A DNA stretch of 64,000 nt, from positions 168,554-232,553 of the forward strand of contig JXTC01000213.1 in assembly GCA_002914845.1 (NCBI GenBank), given 5' to 3'. This document shows positions 22,929 through 35,255 of this stretch, piece after piece (positions within the stretch are counted from its first letter, which is position 1; the number at the start of each line of letters is the position of its first letter). The notes below the pieces were generated by a model. It was not told the origin of the DNA and did not search any database. It was given only the letters and a program-made list of their open reading frames with translations. Source of the stretch: Trema orientale (taxonomy: Eukaryota; Streptophyta; Magnoliopsida; Rosales; Cannabaceae). The position numbers and the translations under genes were made by a program.

Positions 22929-24338
22929 TTAACCCAGTAAACTCTGAAGCTTAAGAATGAAATCATCAATATAAGAAGACTCCATATCTTTTCTAATAAG
23001 AAGCTCTCGTAACTTGGCGCGGTTGGCTCTGACCTCTCTCCCAACTTCACTGTCTTCTTCCATAACTATCCGAATCGCTTTGGAGACACTTTCTCTGGTA
23101 AACAACCCATCTTCCTCACCTTTCTCTACTTCAATCCCAACCTTAAGACTGCTCCCTAGTAGCCTTGCGTTATAGAACTGATCACCTCGATTAGGTATCA
23201 GCACCAGCTCACATGTATTCACCAATGCCTCCATCAAAGAACCCCAACCACAGTGCGTAACAAAGCACCCAACAGATGGGTGCTCCAAGATTTGTGGCTG
23301 TTGAACCCACCCCCCATGAACCACTCCTCTCCCTCCAACTCTCTCGAGAAACCCGTCAGGTAACGCGTCTTCGATGGACGAGGACTCGGCCCCAGAAGGC
23401 GGTCTTAGTGCCGCCAAAAAGGGAAGCCCGGAGAGCTCCAAACCCAACAACAGTTCCCGGAATTGATCTTTGCTCAGGATGACCTCACTTCCTAAAGCAC
23501 AGTATACAGTTGAGCCAGGCTCGAACCCACCTAGCCAGTTAACCCATTTTTCATCTAAAGTAGTACTACCAGTACTAGTACTATGGTCTGGTAGAAGCGG
23601 TCCCGAAAGCAGCAAGGGCTTTCCCAACTGTGCTTCGAGGTAATCGATAAACGGTCCTTCAATTTCTCGACAAGCCTTGAATCCTAAAGCTTCACATTCT
23701 GTTAAGCCCGTAAGTAAGCGGTCTCGAAACAGAATATCACTGCCAAACTTCAAATTTCTGAACATAAGCCAGGCTTGTGCTTCATGTAGATGGAGCTTGA
23801 TTGATGAGTCCGGGAAGCCGGGCGGGGGTTGCATTATGTCAGCCTCAGATAACTGTCTTCCAACACCATTTAGTTGTGTTTCTCTTGCAGGGGAGAAATT
23901 GTAAGCCACGATCATGGGACTTCCAGTACCATATACTAATGATTTGATACCTAAGCGGCGAGCCAGCTCGGGAATCCAATGAACGAAATCGAAGAAGACA
24001 AAGTCGGGTTTGAGGTCACGTAGGAGAAGTTCAACGTCATGTTCTGTTCGGTCCATGGCGGTCATGAGTAGTGGGAATAAGGAACGAGGCACGTCGTGGG
24101 TAGTCTCCGCGCCGGAAGGGAGGCCATCGACATGGGGTACGGTGATCGGCACGAAGGTAATGAGATCTGGGAAGCGGTTGAAATGGTCTATCTTGGCTTG
24201 TGTTCTGGTGGGTATGAAGAAGGAGATTTTGTGGCCTTTTTGGGCTAGTTTGTTGGAGAGGTAGAGGAATGGGGTAATGTGGCCAAAAGCAAACCAAGGG
24301 TACATTGCGATGTGCAAAGAAGAATTTGGTGCCTCCAT
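22929..24338 (-). CDS. UDP-glycosyltransferase, UGT79-like (copy B)
   Basis: Intronless, 469 residues; probably a flavonoid-glycoside glycosyltransferase acting on the sugar moiety (family inference). Catalytic His20 (PWFAFGH) and Asp117 (FVFFDF) are present. The PSPG box runs from Trp344 to Gln387 and is the most canonical of the three genes, with HCGWGS intact (Trp365). It differs from copy A by a five-residue STSTG-type insertion near residue 255. The Met at 24338 is chosen over the one at 24371, for the same reason as in copy A. The coding strand just upstream reads TTTGTTCACAG|GAAA, a good 3' splice site that aligns with the copy A leader, so a 5' UTR intron may be shared. The Tat element lies only 420 bp beyond its 3' end. 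Confidence 0.94.
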   Translation of the reverse strand: MEAPNSSLHIAMYPWFAFGHITPFLYLSNKLAQKGHKISFFIPTRTQAKIDHFNRFPDLITFVPITVPHVDGLPSGAETTHDVPRSLFPLLMTAMDRTEHDVELLLRDLKPDFVFFDFVHWIPELARRLGIKSLVYGTGSPMIVAYNFSPARETQLNGVGRQLSEADIMQPPPGFPDSSIKLHLHEAQAWLMFRNLKFGSDILFRDRLLTGLTECEALGFKACREIEGPFIDYLEAQLGKPLLLSGPLLPDHSTSTGSTTLDEKWVNWLGGFEPGSTVYCALGSEVILSKDQFRELLLGLELSGLPFLAALRPPSGAESSSIEDALPDGFLERVGGRGVVHGGWVQQPQILEHPSVGCFVTHCGWGSLMEALVNTCELVLIPNRGDQFYNARLLGSSLKVGIEVEKGEEDGLFTRESVSKAIRIVMEEDSEVGREVRANRAKLRELLIRKDMESSYIDDFILKLQSLLG

Positions 24339-26440
24339 GAATGTTGGTTTTCCTGTGAACAAATGAGTCAACGCGTTATTAACTCTTTAGGATTTGAGGT
24401 AGAATTAAAAGGAAAATTCAAGATAGGTATAGCATGAAATTTTTTTTATATGTAAAAAAAAAAAAAAAAAACAGGTGTAAATGTAGTATACCGGATGATT
24501 ATTATTAATTAAAGAAAAGTATAACCAGGAGTATAGGAGACTAGCTAGATGCAAATCAAGGGGAGGAGAGTAAATGATCGGTTTTTATAATCTCTCAACT
24601 GATTGGAATCTTACCAAGGTATATATGTTGTACTTAAAGCTAAGTCAAATTTTTGGGATGATGATCAATTCGCGATCACCGAAAATATTATACACTTAAA
24701 TTTCACATCTTACGTGAAACAGTTGTACCATTGATTTATTATAAATTTTCCCGATAAATTAAATATTATCCAACAAAACAATACTTGGATTATTATTTAC
24801 TAAAACAGTATTTTAGTGTGTATTCTCTATCACAAGATTAACTTGATGGATAGGATCATCCTTTTAATTATTAAACTTCTGGATCATATGCAGCTCTCGA
24901 GAACAAAATTCGTAAACAACAATATTGTCAATGTCAATCAACTAAAACAACACGCGAGTCTAGGAGCCCGATTACGAAATCGTACAATTTATATAGTAAT
25001 TGATTAATTTTTAATTACAAAGTCGTACGATTTGGACACGCCAACTGCCAAGTCCTTCTTTTAGGATCAGGTGGGAAAAAATAATATAAGTACATAATAT
25101 GATATTAATTATTATAAGGGTTTTGTTCATTTTTGAATCCCGGTATATAAAAATTTAAAGAGTGGGTGTATTGCCACCTCATGTTTGCTCTCCTAACCCT
25201 TTTTCAGTGAATATTATTATTTCTATAAAAATCTTAATTAAAATTACATTAATATCTAAATATAACATTAAAGAAGAAATCTCTTAATACACCGCTTAGT
25301 TGCAGAAAATGGTCCACTTAAAAAAAATTGAAAAAATATATATTCGACGAAAAATTTGCCAAAAAAAAAAAATCATGTGAATCCTTTGTATGGAGAAGAT
25401 TTATTATCGTACCCAAAAGAATTTGATCACAATAATAATAATAATAATATGGGCTTGATTTGCCGATAGAACATATAAAGAAAAGATAAAAAAGATATCT
25501 ATTGCATTTGCATATATGAGCTAGATTATATTTCATATTTTCATGCCATTAAATGATTATGTTCTAGTTCCTTCAAAAAAAAAAATTATATTGTTCTGAT
25601 AATAGTCAAATAGATGGACTATAAGAATCATCAAGCGTACGAAATCAAAAATAATTAATTTACACACTTTTAGTAATTCTACAAGTTGATTACGATATTC
25701 GATTGATATGAAAAAAAGTATAATGAGGCAGAATTAGAGGATAGCGTGATGAAATTTAAATATTAGTAGGTGGAAAAAGTAAATTTTATCAATTGTAATT
25801 GTTAAGGGTTGTTTTGGAATTAAAGATTATGGGCAGAGAAAAATTAATAAATTAGTATTTATTTAAAAAAATATTTTAAAAAAAGAGGTATGGAAAGCAA
25901 ACAAGGGTGTGGCAATAGAGCTACCCAAATTTAAAATTCATTGTACTTTTGTTATTCCTAAATTGACCCTACTTCAATTGTCTTTTTTCTTTCCATTCAC
26001 ATTTACAACACCCCTCTATTTAATTCTCTCTCATATGTTCATCTTCCATGCCCAAGAACCTAGACGTTTTTCTTTGCCCATAAAATCTTTTCCTCTTTTT
26101 CCATGAGTTCTTTTTCTTTCTTGTAACGGAGAAACTCATAATTTTATATCTTCTTTTGCATTTGTCATTTCAAGCCCAGTAAAATTTGATCGAGTGGAAG
26201 TAAGTATATTGGTAATAAAGTAGAAATTTTTGGCTTATGATGATAAATAACTACGAAATCCCACAAAATAAGTGGTCTAGATTCACTGTTTTATCAACAA
26301 TAAAGGGAATGCATCACAATAGAATTAGCAAGTAACTTACAAAAAGATAACCTCCACCAAGCAATTAGAAAGAGTAAAAAAATAATAGCAGGTAAAAAAA
26401 ATTTAGAAAAACTTAAGAAAATGGAGACACAAATCTTGTG
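24339..26440. other. 5' flank of UGT copy B and AT-rich intergenic DNA
   Basis: No supported gene. Contains an A-run at 24456-24473 and an (AAT)n run near 25433-25450. A segment at about 25802-25925 ending 'gcaatagagctaccc' recurs in direct orientation at 27332-27453, on the far side of the MITE at 26450; the arms around 25945-26030 and 27270-27350 are also partly inverted copies. This may be an older element interrupted by the MITE, but I cannot define its ends. Confidence 0.45.
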
Positions 26441-26449
26441 TTAAAGATG

Positions 26450-27228
26450 GGGTTATTTGGGTTATTGGCACATTTGGTCCCTTTGACTATATCTGTTATA
26501 ACGATTTGGTCCCTATACTTTTGATTTTGGCAATTAAGTCCCTTAAATAATTGATTGTTGGTAATTTAAGGCCAAATTAGAAATTAGAGTTAACTTTAAC
26601 AGAGAAACCATGTGTATATAACGTGTGGGTAAGTGGATTTGAATTTTTTTTTTCAGAAAAAAGAATAACTAAATTAAAACAGATGAAACAATAAAGAAAA
26701 TAAAATAATATAATAAAAGAAAAATTTGAAAGAACACAAAATAAAAAAATAATTAAAAAATAATTTGAAACCGAAAATTCTTAACCCAGATCACTCAAAA
26801 AAATAATGGCTGATTTATCTCCACATAAAAATAAATAAATAAAAGAAAAACAATAGCTGAAAGGATCTTGTGGGTTAAGAATTGGATGAAGGTTTGAGTG
26901 ATCTGGGTTAAGAATTTTCGGTTTCAAAATTTTTTTATTTTTTTTTATTTCGTGTTCTTTCAAATTTTTCTTTTATTATATTATTTTATTTTCTTTATTG
27001 TTTCATCTGTTTTAATTTAGTTATTCTTTTTCCTGAAAAAAGAATTCAGATCCACTTACTCACACGTTATATACACATGGCTTCTCTGTTAAAGTTAGCT
27101 CCAATTTCTAATTTGGCCTTAAATTGCCAACAATCAAGAAGTTAAGGGACTTAATTACCAAAATCAAAAGCATAGAGACCAAATCGTTACAATAGGCATA
27201 GTCAAGGGACCAAATGTGCCAATAACCC
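26450..27228. mobile_element. Mutator-like long-inverted-repeat MITE, 9-bp target duplication
   Basis: 779 bp made of two inverted arms of about 330 bp and a short loop near 26800-26890. The left end reads 'gggttatttgggttattggc', the right end on the complement 'gggttattggcacatttggt'. The 9-bp direct repeat ttaaagatg flanks it (26441-26449 and 27229-27237). Inside the arms, motifs of the form 'ttggcaattaagtccctta' repeat. No transposase; transcripts would fold into a long hairpin. Confidence 0.85.
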
Positions 27229-27237
27229 TTAAAGATG

Positions 27238-28846
27238 AGATGAGAAGACAATCGGCATTGGGAATGTAATTAATTATATATGCTGGGAGAGAGGTGAGGG
27301 GTGGAGTGAAAAGAGAAAGGATATAAGATTAAGGGTTATTTTAGGAATACTAAATTAAATAAAAATTGTAGTTAAATTTTAAATTTTAAATAGGATTATG
27401 ATTTTAAATTTAGTGTGAGAAGAGTAGACAGATGTGTGACAATAGAGCTACCCTAATTTTATAGATGGAAATCGTTATGTTGACATATTTATAGTTTTAA
27501 TGGACAAAGTCCATCCAAATTACATATTTTGGGAGGCAAAAATGAAAAAGAAAAAAAAACTAAATATCAAATTTAATTTAGAGAAACAAAATAGAAACAA
27601 TATCTCTCATGTGCAAATTAAATTGAGTCCAAAAGGTACAAGTTCACATTCTAAAAAAATCTCATAATAGAGAAAATAAATAAAGAATATTACTTTCTAG
27701 CATAAGCAAGAACATGAAATTAATAATTCATATTTTTTTTAAAATAACAAGAAAAAATAATGATAACTAGTATAGCTTTTTTTTTTTTTTTTTGAAGTAG
27801 TCGAATTGGTTGTGATCATCATAATTAGTAATTTTACGTATAAAACTCATATTATACACGTACGAACTTATATTTGAATTATATAGCCGAATTATGTATT
27901 TTTGCCAAACCTATTTAAAAGTACTCGTACTTTTCAATAAAAACATATTATACGTATATTATACACATACATATCTTTTAGCCATATAAATTACTTCTTA
28001 CCAATTTAATTTTCTTTGTTTAAATTTTTTTTTTCATTCAAATCCAATTAATTTTTATTCCAATAGATCTTTTTATTATTATTTGTCATACAATACTGAT
28101 TTTGTTTTGGATTATTGAATTTTTAATCAATCATATACAAATAGTGTTCAAAATTTATTAAAATCACATTAAAGTATAGAAAAAATGTACTATTTTTCAA
28201 TACTACACTTTTTCTTAGCGTATTTTTAGACATATATTAAATTATTCTATTATATACATATAAATTAATTTTTGAATTTTTGGCGTACCCATATTTTTAT
28301 ATCGAATTTTTAAAATTATTTTACATTGCTATGTCCAAGTTATATACACGTTCATATTATTAGCCGTTTAATTCCCGTCCCATATTTTGCTAACTATGGT
28401 GATCATAGTTAAATAAAGAAAACGAAACCAAGAAAAATTAAAAACAAACAAAATATGTATAACTATATAAACGAATTTGAACTAAAGTATATATTTGTTA
28501 ATCAAAATATGTATAACTATAAAAACGTATTGGAAATAAAGTACATATATGTTAATGTCTTCTATTTTCTTTATTATTTTGTGTTTTTTAATTAAATTTT
28601 ATACTTTTTAGGATTTGTTTTTATTTGTATCACTTTACCCTCTAAAAGAATAAAAGTGTCAGCATAACATTTTTTTGTCCATAAAACTAACCCAAGAAAA
28701 TTCTTAAACAAATTAAATTGTGGAGCATTTGCGCAACTTTATATGTCATATGGTGAAAAGTGATACAATTTATTGACGTCAGGTTGCAAAAAAAAAAAAA
28801 AACAAAAAACAAAAATCCAAACTTATAATAATAATAATAATAATAA
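27238..28846. other. AT-rich intergenic DNA
   Basis: No reading frame with recognisable content. Two partly repeated segments ('atatgtataactatataaac' near 28453 and a similar one near 28507) and several homopolymer runs are all that is visible. Confidence 0.5.
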
Positions 28847-29346
28847 GGGTTTTTGGCATGATTAGTCCCTGAATTTTTCGATGATTTACAATGCATCCCT
28901 TGAACTTTTTTTTTTGGCAATTAGGACCCTGAATTTAGAATTTTTGGCATGATTAGCCCCTGAATTTTTCGATGATTTACAATGCATCCCTTGAACTTTT
29001 TTTTTTGGCAATTAGGACCCTGAATTTAGAGTTTTTGGCATGATTAGCCCCTGAATTTTTCGTTGATTTGCGATTTATTTTTTAATTGTTTAAAAATCTG
29101 CATATAACTCAGGGGATATATTGCAAATCAGCGAAAAATTTAGGGACTAATCATGCTAAAAATCCTAAATTCAGGGTCCTAATTGCCAAAAAAAAAATTC
29201 AGGGGATACATTACAAATCTACGAAAAATTCAGGGGCTAATCATGCCAAAAATTCTAAATTCAGGGTCCTAATTGCCAAAAAAAAAAGTTCAAGGTATAT
29301 ATTGCAAATCATCGAAAAATTCAGGGACTATTCATGCTAAAAACTC
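28847..29346. mobile_element. inverted-repeat MITE with internal 91-bp tandem repeats
   Basis: A 500-bp palindrome-like element. The left arm contains units starting 'ggcatgattag' at 28855, 28946 and 29037 (91-bp period); the right arm holds the same units inverted. Ends are 'gggtttttggcatg' and, on the complement, 'gagtttttagcatg'. It is flanked by taataataa (28838-28846 and 29347-29355), a 9-bp match of limited weight because both sides lie in an AAT microsatellite. No coding capacity. Confidence 0.72.
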
Positions 29347-29347
29347 T

Positions 29348-29394
29348 AATAATAAAGCAACAACAACAACAATAATAACAACAACAACAACAAC

Positions 29395-29451
<57 letters not shown>

Positions 29452-29453
29452 AA

Positions 29454-29495
<42 letters not shown>

Positions 29496-29500
29496 CGTGA
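29348..29500. repeat. AAT/AAC trinucleotide microsatellite
   Basis: Mixed (AAC)n and (AAT)n tract of about 150 bp. Minus-strand frames of poly-Tyr, poly-Leu or poly-Ile across it are translation artefacts. Confidence 0.95.
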
Positions 29501-30244
29501 CATGAGTAATTTTTTACCAAGTCCTCTTAAAAAGCATTTATGGATAAAACTGGTGAGAATAAAAGTATAGAGAAATGAAATTTTAAAAAAAATAAAGGTA
29601 AATGTATGTGGGGGCCAGAATAGAAATAGAAACAAATAAAAGGATAGAGGAAAAAATTGAGTGGGGGAAAATAGGGGGTTTATTAGAGAAACTAAAAGAA
29701 ACTGTGGGGAAAAAAAAAAGATTCAAAAAAATTGATTAAGGGCAATCCAGGTCCGTCTCTGCTTATAGTTTGGACAAACATTAATGAAAAATATAGAAAA
29801 AAAAAAAAAAGGGTTTTAACGGAAACTAAAGGGCCATTTACCTATAACCTAATAACAGTGACTATTTTCCAAAAACAATAATCATTTAGGAAAAATGGTA
29901 ATGTACTAAATGCAGTTTAAGAAAAGGGACACTATGTCAAGTAGAGTAACCAAAGTGATGGGCTAATTATACAGTGTTGAATGCAGAAAGTGATATTTGT
30001 ATGTGAGCTACTCTATGTATACGCCAAAAGCACAAGCCGTTTACTATTGCAAGCCAAATATCAGTCTACATATCTCTGTTTTGACAAATGCTCTGTTTTT
30101 GGTTATTCATGGTACAATATCTTGTTTAACATTTATTATTGAATTGATTTTTATATTAATCTCTTTGAACTACTCTTTTAAGTACGATACCCAGCATTGT
30201 TCGATGTGAATATAGTAGCATAACCCATCAAACGCCAAACTTAA
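29501..30244. other. intergenic DNA downstream of a UGT remnant
   Basis: No gene supported. The last ~20 bp ('caaacgccaaactta') resemble the 3' flank of UGT copy B, so the duplicated block includes some 3' untranslated sequence. Confidence 0.5.
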
Positions 30245-30382
30245 TTAACCAAATAAACGCCGAAGCTTGTGAATGAAATCATCAATATAAGAAGACCCCA
30301 TATCTCTCCTGAGAAGAAGCTCTCGCAACTTGGCGTGGTTGCCTCTGACCTCTTTCCCAACTTCACTGTCTCCTTCCATAAC
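30245..30382 (-). pseudogene. UGT79-like 3'-terminal remnant
   Basis: Only the last ~45 codons of a UGT survive. On the minus strand it reads VMEGDSEVGKEVRGNHAKLR then LRELLLRRDMGSSYIDDF and a natural stop at 30245-30247, close to the C-termini of copies B and C. The homology stops abruptly at about 30383, where a Ty1/copia polyprotein fragment begins. It probably marks a once complete array member whose 5' part was removed or displaced by the copia insertion. No catalytic region remains. Confidence 0.88.
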
Positions 30383-30385
30383 AAC

Positions 30386-32200
30386 ATGTAATTTCTCGTT
30401 CTCCTTAGATACTTGAGAAAATGCTTTACTGCTATCCAGTGATCTAATCCTGGATTTGATTAAAAATGACTGACTATCCCTATTGCATAGTATATGTCAG
30501 GCCTGGTACACAACATGGCGAATATAAGGCTGCCAACTGCAGATGCATAAGATGCTTGTCTCATATCCTCTTCTTCTTGAGATATCTTGGGATACTGCTC
30601 TTTAGAAAGAATAACTCCATGTTGATAAGATAATTGTCCTTTCTTAGAGTTTTGCATTGAAAAATGAATGAGCACCTTAGCAATATAAGATGCTTGAGAC
30701 AGTGCCAAAAGTTTGTTCTTGCGATCTCGAATAATCTGGATCCCAAGTACATAACTTGCTTCTCCCAAATCTTTCATTAGCAATTGCTCGACTAGCCACT
30801 TCTTTACATTAGATAATGTTTCTACATCATTTCCAATGAGTAAAATATCATCTACATAATGAACTAGGAAGACCATTTTCTTGTCTTTGATGTACTTGTA
30901 TATATATACACGATACATCAATATTTTGATCAAAACTATAAGACTTGATCGTCTCATCAAATCTTAGATTTTATGATCTTGAAGCTTGCTTAAGTCCATA
31001 AATGAACCTAAGTAGCTTGCAGACTTTCTGCTCTTAGCCTTTAGCTACAAACCTTTTGGTTGCACCATATAGATGCTTTCTTCAAGATAGCTATTCAAAA
31101 AAGCTGTCTTGACGTCCATTTGTCATATTTCATTGTCTAAACATACAGCAATGGATAAGAGGATATGTACAGATTTAAGCATGGCTACAGGCGAAAAAGC
31201 CCCTTCATAATCAATTCTCTCTTTTTGGATATTACCCTTTGCCACTAACCTAGCCTTGAACGTTTCAACTTTTTCATCTGCACATCTTTTTCTTTTATAG
31301 ATCTATTTACATCTAATGGGCGTAACATCTTCAGGTGGATCTACAAGTTCCCAGACAAAATTAGAATACATGAATTCCATTCCTTGGTTCATAGCCTCTT
31401 GCCATTTTTCTATATCAGAATCTTTTATTGCATACTTGTATGTCAATGGGTCATCTTGGCTACTATCAGAAACAGCAACATGTGCTTCTCTAACTTTCCT
31501 GTAGCGAGCAGGTGGTCTAATAACCCATCCACTACGTCGAGTTGCCAAGGTATTCTGATCTGGAATAGTGGTCTCATAATTTTGTCATTCAACAACTATT
31601 GTTGGTTGTGGTCTGATCTGATCAGAATGTAATTCCTCTGGTACAACTTTACTTCGAGGTTTGAAATCTGTCATATAGTCATTTTTAAGAAAAGTGGCAT
31701 TTATTGATATAAATACCTTTTTCTCTTAAGGACTATAAAACAAACTTTCTCTTGTGCCTTTTGGATAACCTCTAAATAACCAAATCTCTGTGTATGGTTC
31801 TAGCTTCCCAATCTTTCCTTTCAGTACATGTGCTGGATACCCTCATATGTGAATGTGACGTAAACTAGGTTTGTGCCCATTCCACAACTCTAAAGGTGTC
31901 TTTTGGATAGACTTAGAAGGTACTACATTCAAAATGTAAACAGCAGTTTGTCATGCATAACTTCAGAATGAGAGTGATAGGGAAAAGTAGCTCATTATTG
32001 ATCGAACCATATCAAGCAACGTTTAGTTTTTCCTTTCTACAATACTATTCTGTTATGGTATTACAGGTGTTGTGAATTGAGATAGGATGTCATTCTCCAG
32101 CAAGTAATCCTTCAATCTGATCGAAGTGTTTTTAATGACTTACCTAATTATTTTTCAACTTCTGCTGTGAATTTTTTGAATTTTTTAAAAGTTTTTTATT
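30386..32200 (-). pseudogene. degenerate Ty1/copia polyprotein fragment
   Basis: Minus-strand remains in copia order, from the integrase C-terminus to RT. At 32100-31690 are integrase-tail pieces (GKLEPYTEIWLFRGYPKGTR). At 31548-31303 is the start of the RT domain (WQEAMNQGMEFMYSNFVWEL). At 30960-30460 are the RT catalytic HYVDDILLIG and the following segment down to SLIFAMLCTRPDIYYAIG. Several stops and shifts break it. No LTR, PBS or PPT is visible beside it, so it is a truncated relic. It abuts the UGT tail at 30382. Confidence 0.85.
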
Positions 32201-32330
32201 TTCTTTACATTAAGTTCACATAAATAACTAGAGTAACATAAGTAATATATTTATTTACAAGTGATTTCAACCCCCGAAAAGTTTGTTTGATTTCAAGATA
32301 ATGCTGCACACACTGCCAAATCTCCGTTAA

Positions 32331-33372
32331 TATTTTTTTTTTGCTCAGAAAACAGAAGAATGTCTATTCATCTGAAAGGAGTATGGTAGCCACATCGGGG
32401 GCCACCTCCCAAAAGGAAATACTTCCTGAGATATTAAGTCTAGAAGCCCACTTAGCCACTGCGTGAGCCGACTTATTACAATCTCTACGAGTCCACCTTA
32501 TAGAAACAGAACATAAAGTCACTAAAGCGAAAATATTTAAACAGAGATGCATAATAGACCAGCAATGAGCCCTATTACTCTGGATAGCTTTCACCCATTC
32601 TAGGTTATCGGAGAGAATAACACAATCCTCCCAATTCTGCTGCCGGGCCATGTTGATTCCCAGTTCGATAGCTTTCCCTTCGGCTTCCTCTGGAGATGAG
32701 GCTTTAAAAGTCAGCACCTCCATTCTTAGTATCTGACTATTCTCCCCACGTGCTATGGCAGCCACGGAGCCTCTTCCCTGTTGTAAAGCAGCATCAACAT
32801 GAATAGTAACTTGATTTGGGTCCCTCCTTTGCTCCCTCCATCTTCCTTTGTCAGCACCGTTTGTATGCATAACTTCGTGACTCTCCTGATTACCCACACT
32901 TGTGAACTCAGCTACTGCTAGCTGCACTTGGAGCAGAATACCACTAGGATCCAGTTTATGACCGTTATGGTAAATACTGTTCCTTGCATTCCACACTCTC
33001 TCACACAAAACAGCCGCAAAGAGAGTGAATTCCCTTCTAGTTTCCTTGTCCGCATTTGGAAGTTGGGTAGTATGAATGATCCATCTGACTAAGTCCATTC
33101 CATTAGTACATGCTATAGCATCTGATCGCACCTACCATTTACTCCCAAACCATATCAACCTTGTGAAAGGGCATTTAAGGAAGATATGGATGGAAGAATC
33201 AAGATCTCCATTGCGTAGACAACATTCCATATTAGATTCTCCAAATATGAGTCCAAGTCTATCCCCCGTTGGCAAAGAATTAGTAGCTATACGCCATAGC
33301 AGAAGTTTCAATCTCTCATGCATTTGACTGTTCCACAGCGTTTTCCATATCACATCAGAGTCATTGAATCTG
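32331..33372 (-). pseudogene. 5'-truncated LINE (non-LTR retrotransposon) ORF2 3' end
   Basis: Two open stretches in the same frame, separated by one TAG at 33132-33134. Upstream (33353-33135) is the RT zinc-binding domain: IWKTLWNSQMHERLKLLLWR, ECCLRNGD and HIFLKCPFTRLIW. Downstream (33131-32364) is a plant LINE-type RNase H with VTIHVDAALQQGRGSVAAI, SSPEEAEGKAIELGI and VILSDNLEWVKAI. An A-run on the minus strand at about 32342-32333 follows the stop, as expected of a LINE 3' tail. The RT and endonuclease are missing. Confidence 0.88.
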
Positions 33373-35255
33373 ACAACATTTTCTTCCCAGTAGGCTAACT
33401 TTACCTTGAAGCATCCATCCTTGGGTGCGAGAAATATTGATTGACAAGATCGATAAGTTTTCCCATTATAACCTCAAGGGTGCGAGAAATATTTGACACA
33501 AAACAATATGGATATTAACACAAACAAACGACTTTCGTGAGAATTGATAAAATGGTAGAAAATTAAGGTTCGGTACTTCTCCCATTATTATAATATTAAA
33601 CAGTGTTATGCACATTATATACCGTGATATTAAAAAGGGATTGAGATTTGTTGTCCATTTTGATGTCTTATTGTTATTTCATTCATTTAAATGTAGATAA
33701 TTTAGCACAAAATATAATTTTAATTAAATAAATTAATTTTTTTAAGAGGAAGGTTACTGAAAAGTTCTGAGATGTATAATGTTAAGTAGATGAGACGAAA
33801 AATGAGATGACAAATCTTAGTCTATTAAAAAGATAAAATATGGGATAGGAATAGAAATCACATGTCCCAATGACCCCTTTTCTGTCTTATTAACAAGAAA
33901 GTGGTACCTGTCTCCTTAAAAATTGGTTCCACAAGAGCAGAAGATAATCATACAAAAAGAAAAAGAAAACAAATGGTTTGAAATTGAGATAATAAAATCA
34001 TGATATTTGTACTGGTATTCGATACATCACTTGTGGCTTTCTCTGAAGCCTAGTAAAAGGTTAGCATTGCACTTGTCATCGTCTTCTATGGAAGAAAACC
34101 CCAAAAGGTAAAAATTAAATCCACTAGACTATACACAAGTAAAACTAATGAAAAGATAGCCATTTGTGATTTGGTCAAGATAGGAGAATTTTCCCCTAGT
34201 GATTATTTTCGGTAATCAATTCGCTATTTTTAATTCTATGTTTTTCTGATTTCTTATCTTTTTTTAATTTTTAGATTTAGCTTGATATTGAGATATTATG
34301 TTTTGAATTTACATGAACAACATAAATAGGCAATGATTGTTCACGAGAGGGATGAGGACTCCATGGAGGAGTTGATGATGGGACCATTCACTATTTAACA
34401 GTAGATATGAAAGCCGGAGCTCGACAGAAAGCTGCAATTGCTACCATCGAAGGTGGCGACACTGAACTATGGGGTATTGAACGAAAATAATGACCCAGAA
34501 CCTGTTAATATCCCTCAAATTCATAGAGATCTATTTCGTTTAAATGGAAGAGAGGCCACCTACACGGATTGCTGCAGCTTGTTGGAAAATAAAAGACGAT
34601 ATTTTTTTTGTGAGTAAGCAATGATATTAAACCTTTTTTTTTTTTAATATTTGATTTTTCCTCTTAGCAGAATAGGGTTTTTTTAGAGGTTGTTCTAAAG
34701 GACAGGTGGCAGTTTTATATGAATGAAACAGAAAGGGACAGAGTTTTGGGTAGGGTGATTTCTAATGTTTAGCATTATTCTTCTTCAAAATTTTCTCATT
34801 AAAGAGTGTAGTTTCACATATTTCATCATGTTATCTTTGTTTATTATCGTATTATAACTTCGTAATTAGTTTAATTAAATTGGTAGTTCAATAATAATAT
34901 TGTCTCTATTCTATCAAAATTGCTAGTGAACAAAAAAAAAAAAGATTTTCAACGGAAATAGAATTATTGTCACTGTAACAAAATTCGAAGGACAAATATT
35001 ACATTTAAATATTCAATGGCCATTTTCACAAGTATGGATGATTATAATCTGCATAATTCGATTTGATTAAAGCATTTTGGTTTCCATATTTATAATACCC
35101 TTAATCCTCTTTTACCCTAGACAATTAAGATCAATCATTTATGAATAACACATTAAGCGGAAAAAGGAAATGAACTAGAATATGTACTTATTCCAGAACA
35201 TTACGGTGGGATACATATATGTTTGGCTTCGTGCGCAAATCAATTAATATCAACT
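33373..35255. other. intergenic DNA, no gene recognised
   Basis: The 16-base motif 'gggtgcgagaaatatt' occurs at about 33423 and 33479. A locally GC-richer stretch at 34340-34600 has short coding-like runs (QRKAAIATIEGGDTELWGIE on the plus strand) broken by stops; I do not recognise it. The rest is AT-rich. Confidence 0.45.

Noticed and set aside
29321..29635. Frames rich in Leu, Tyr or Ile across the AAT tract
   Set aside because: They translate a trinucleotide microsatellite; the composition is entirely explained by the repeat.
33422..33495. Repeat 'gggtgcgagaaatatt' as target duplication of the LINE
   Set aside because: Both copies lie on the 5' side of the fragment; none follows the A-run at its 3' end.
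34340..34600. GC-richer coding-like stretch
   Set aside because: Broken by stops and not recognised as any family; noted only as intergenic.
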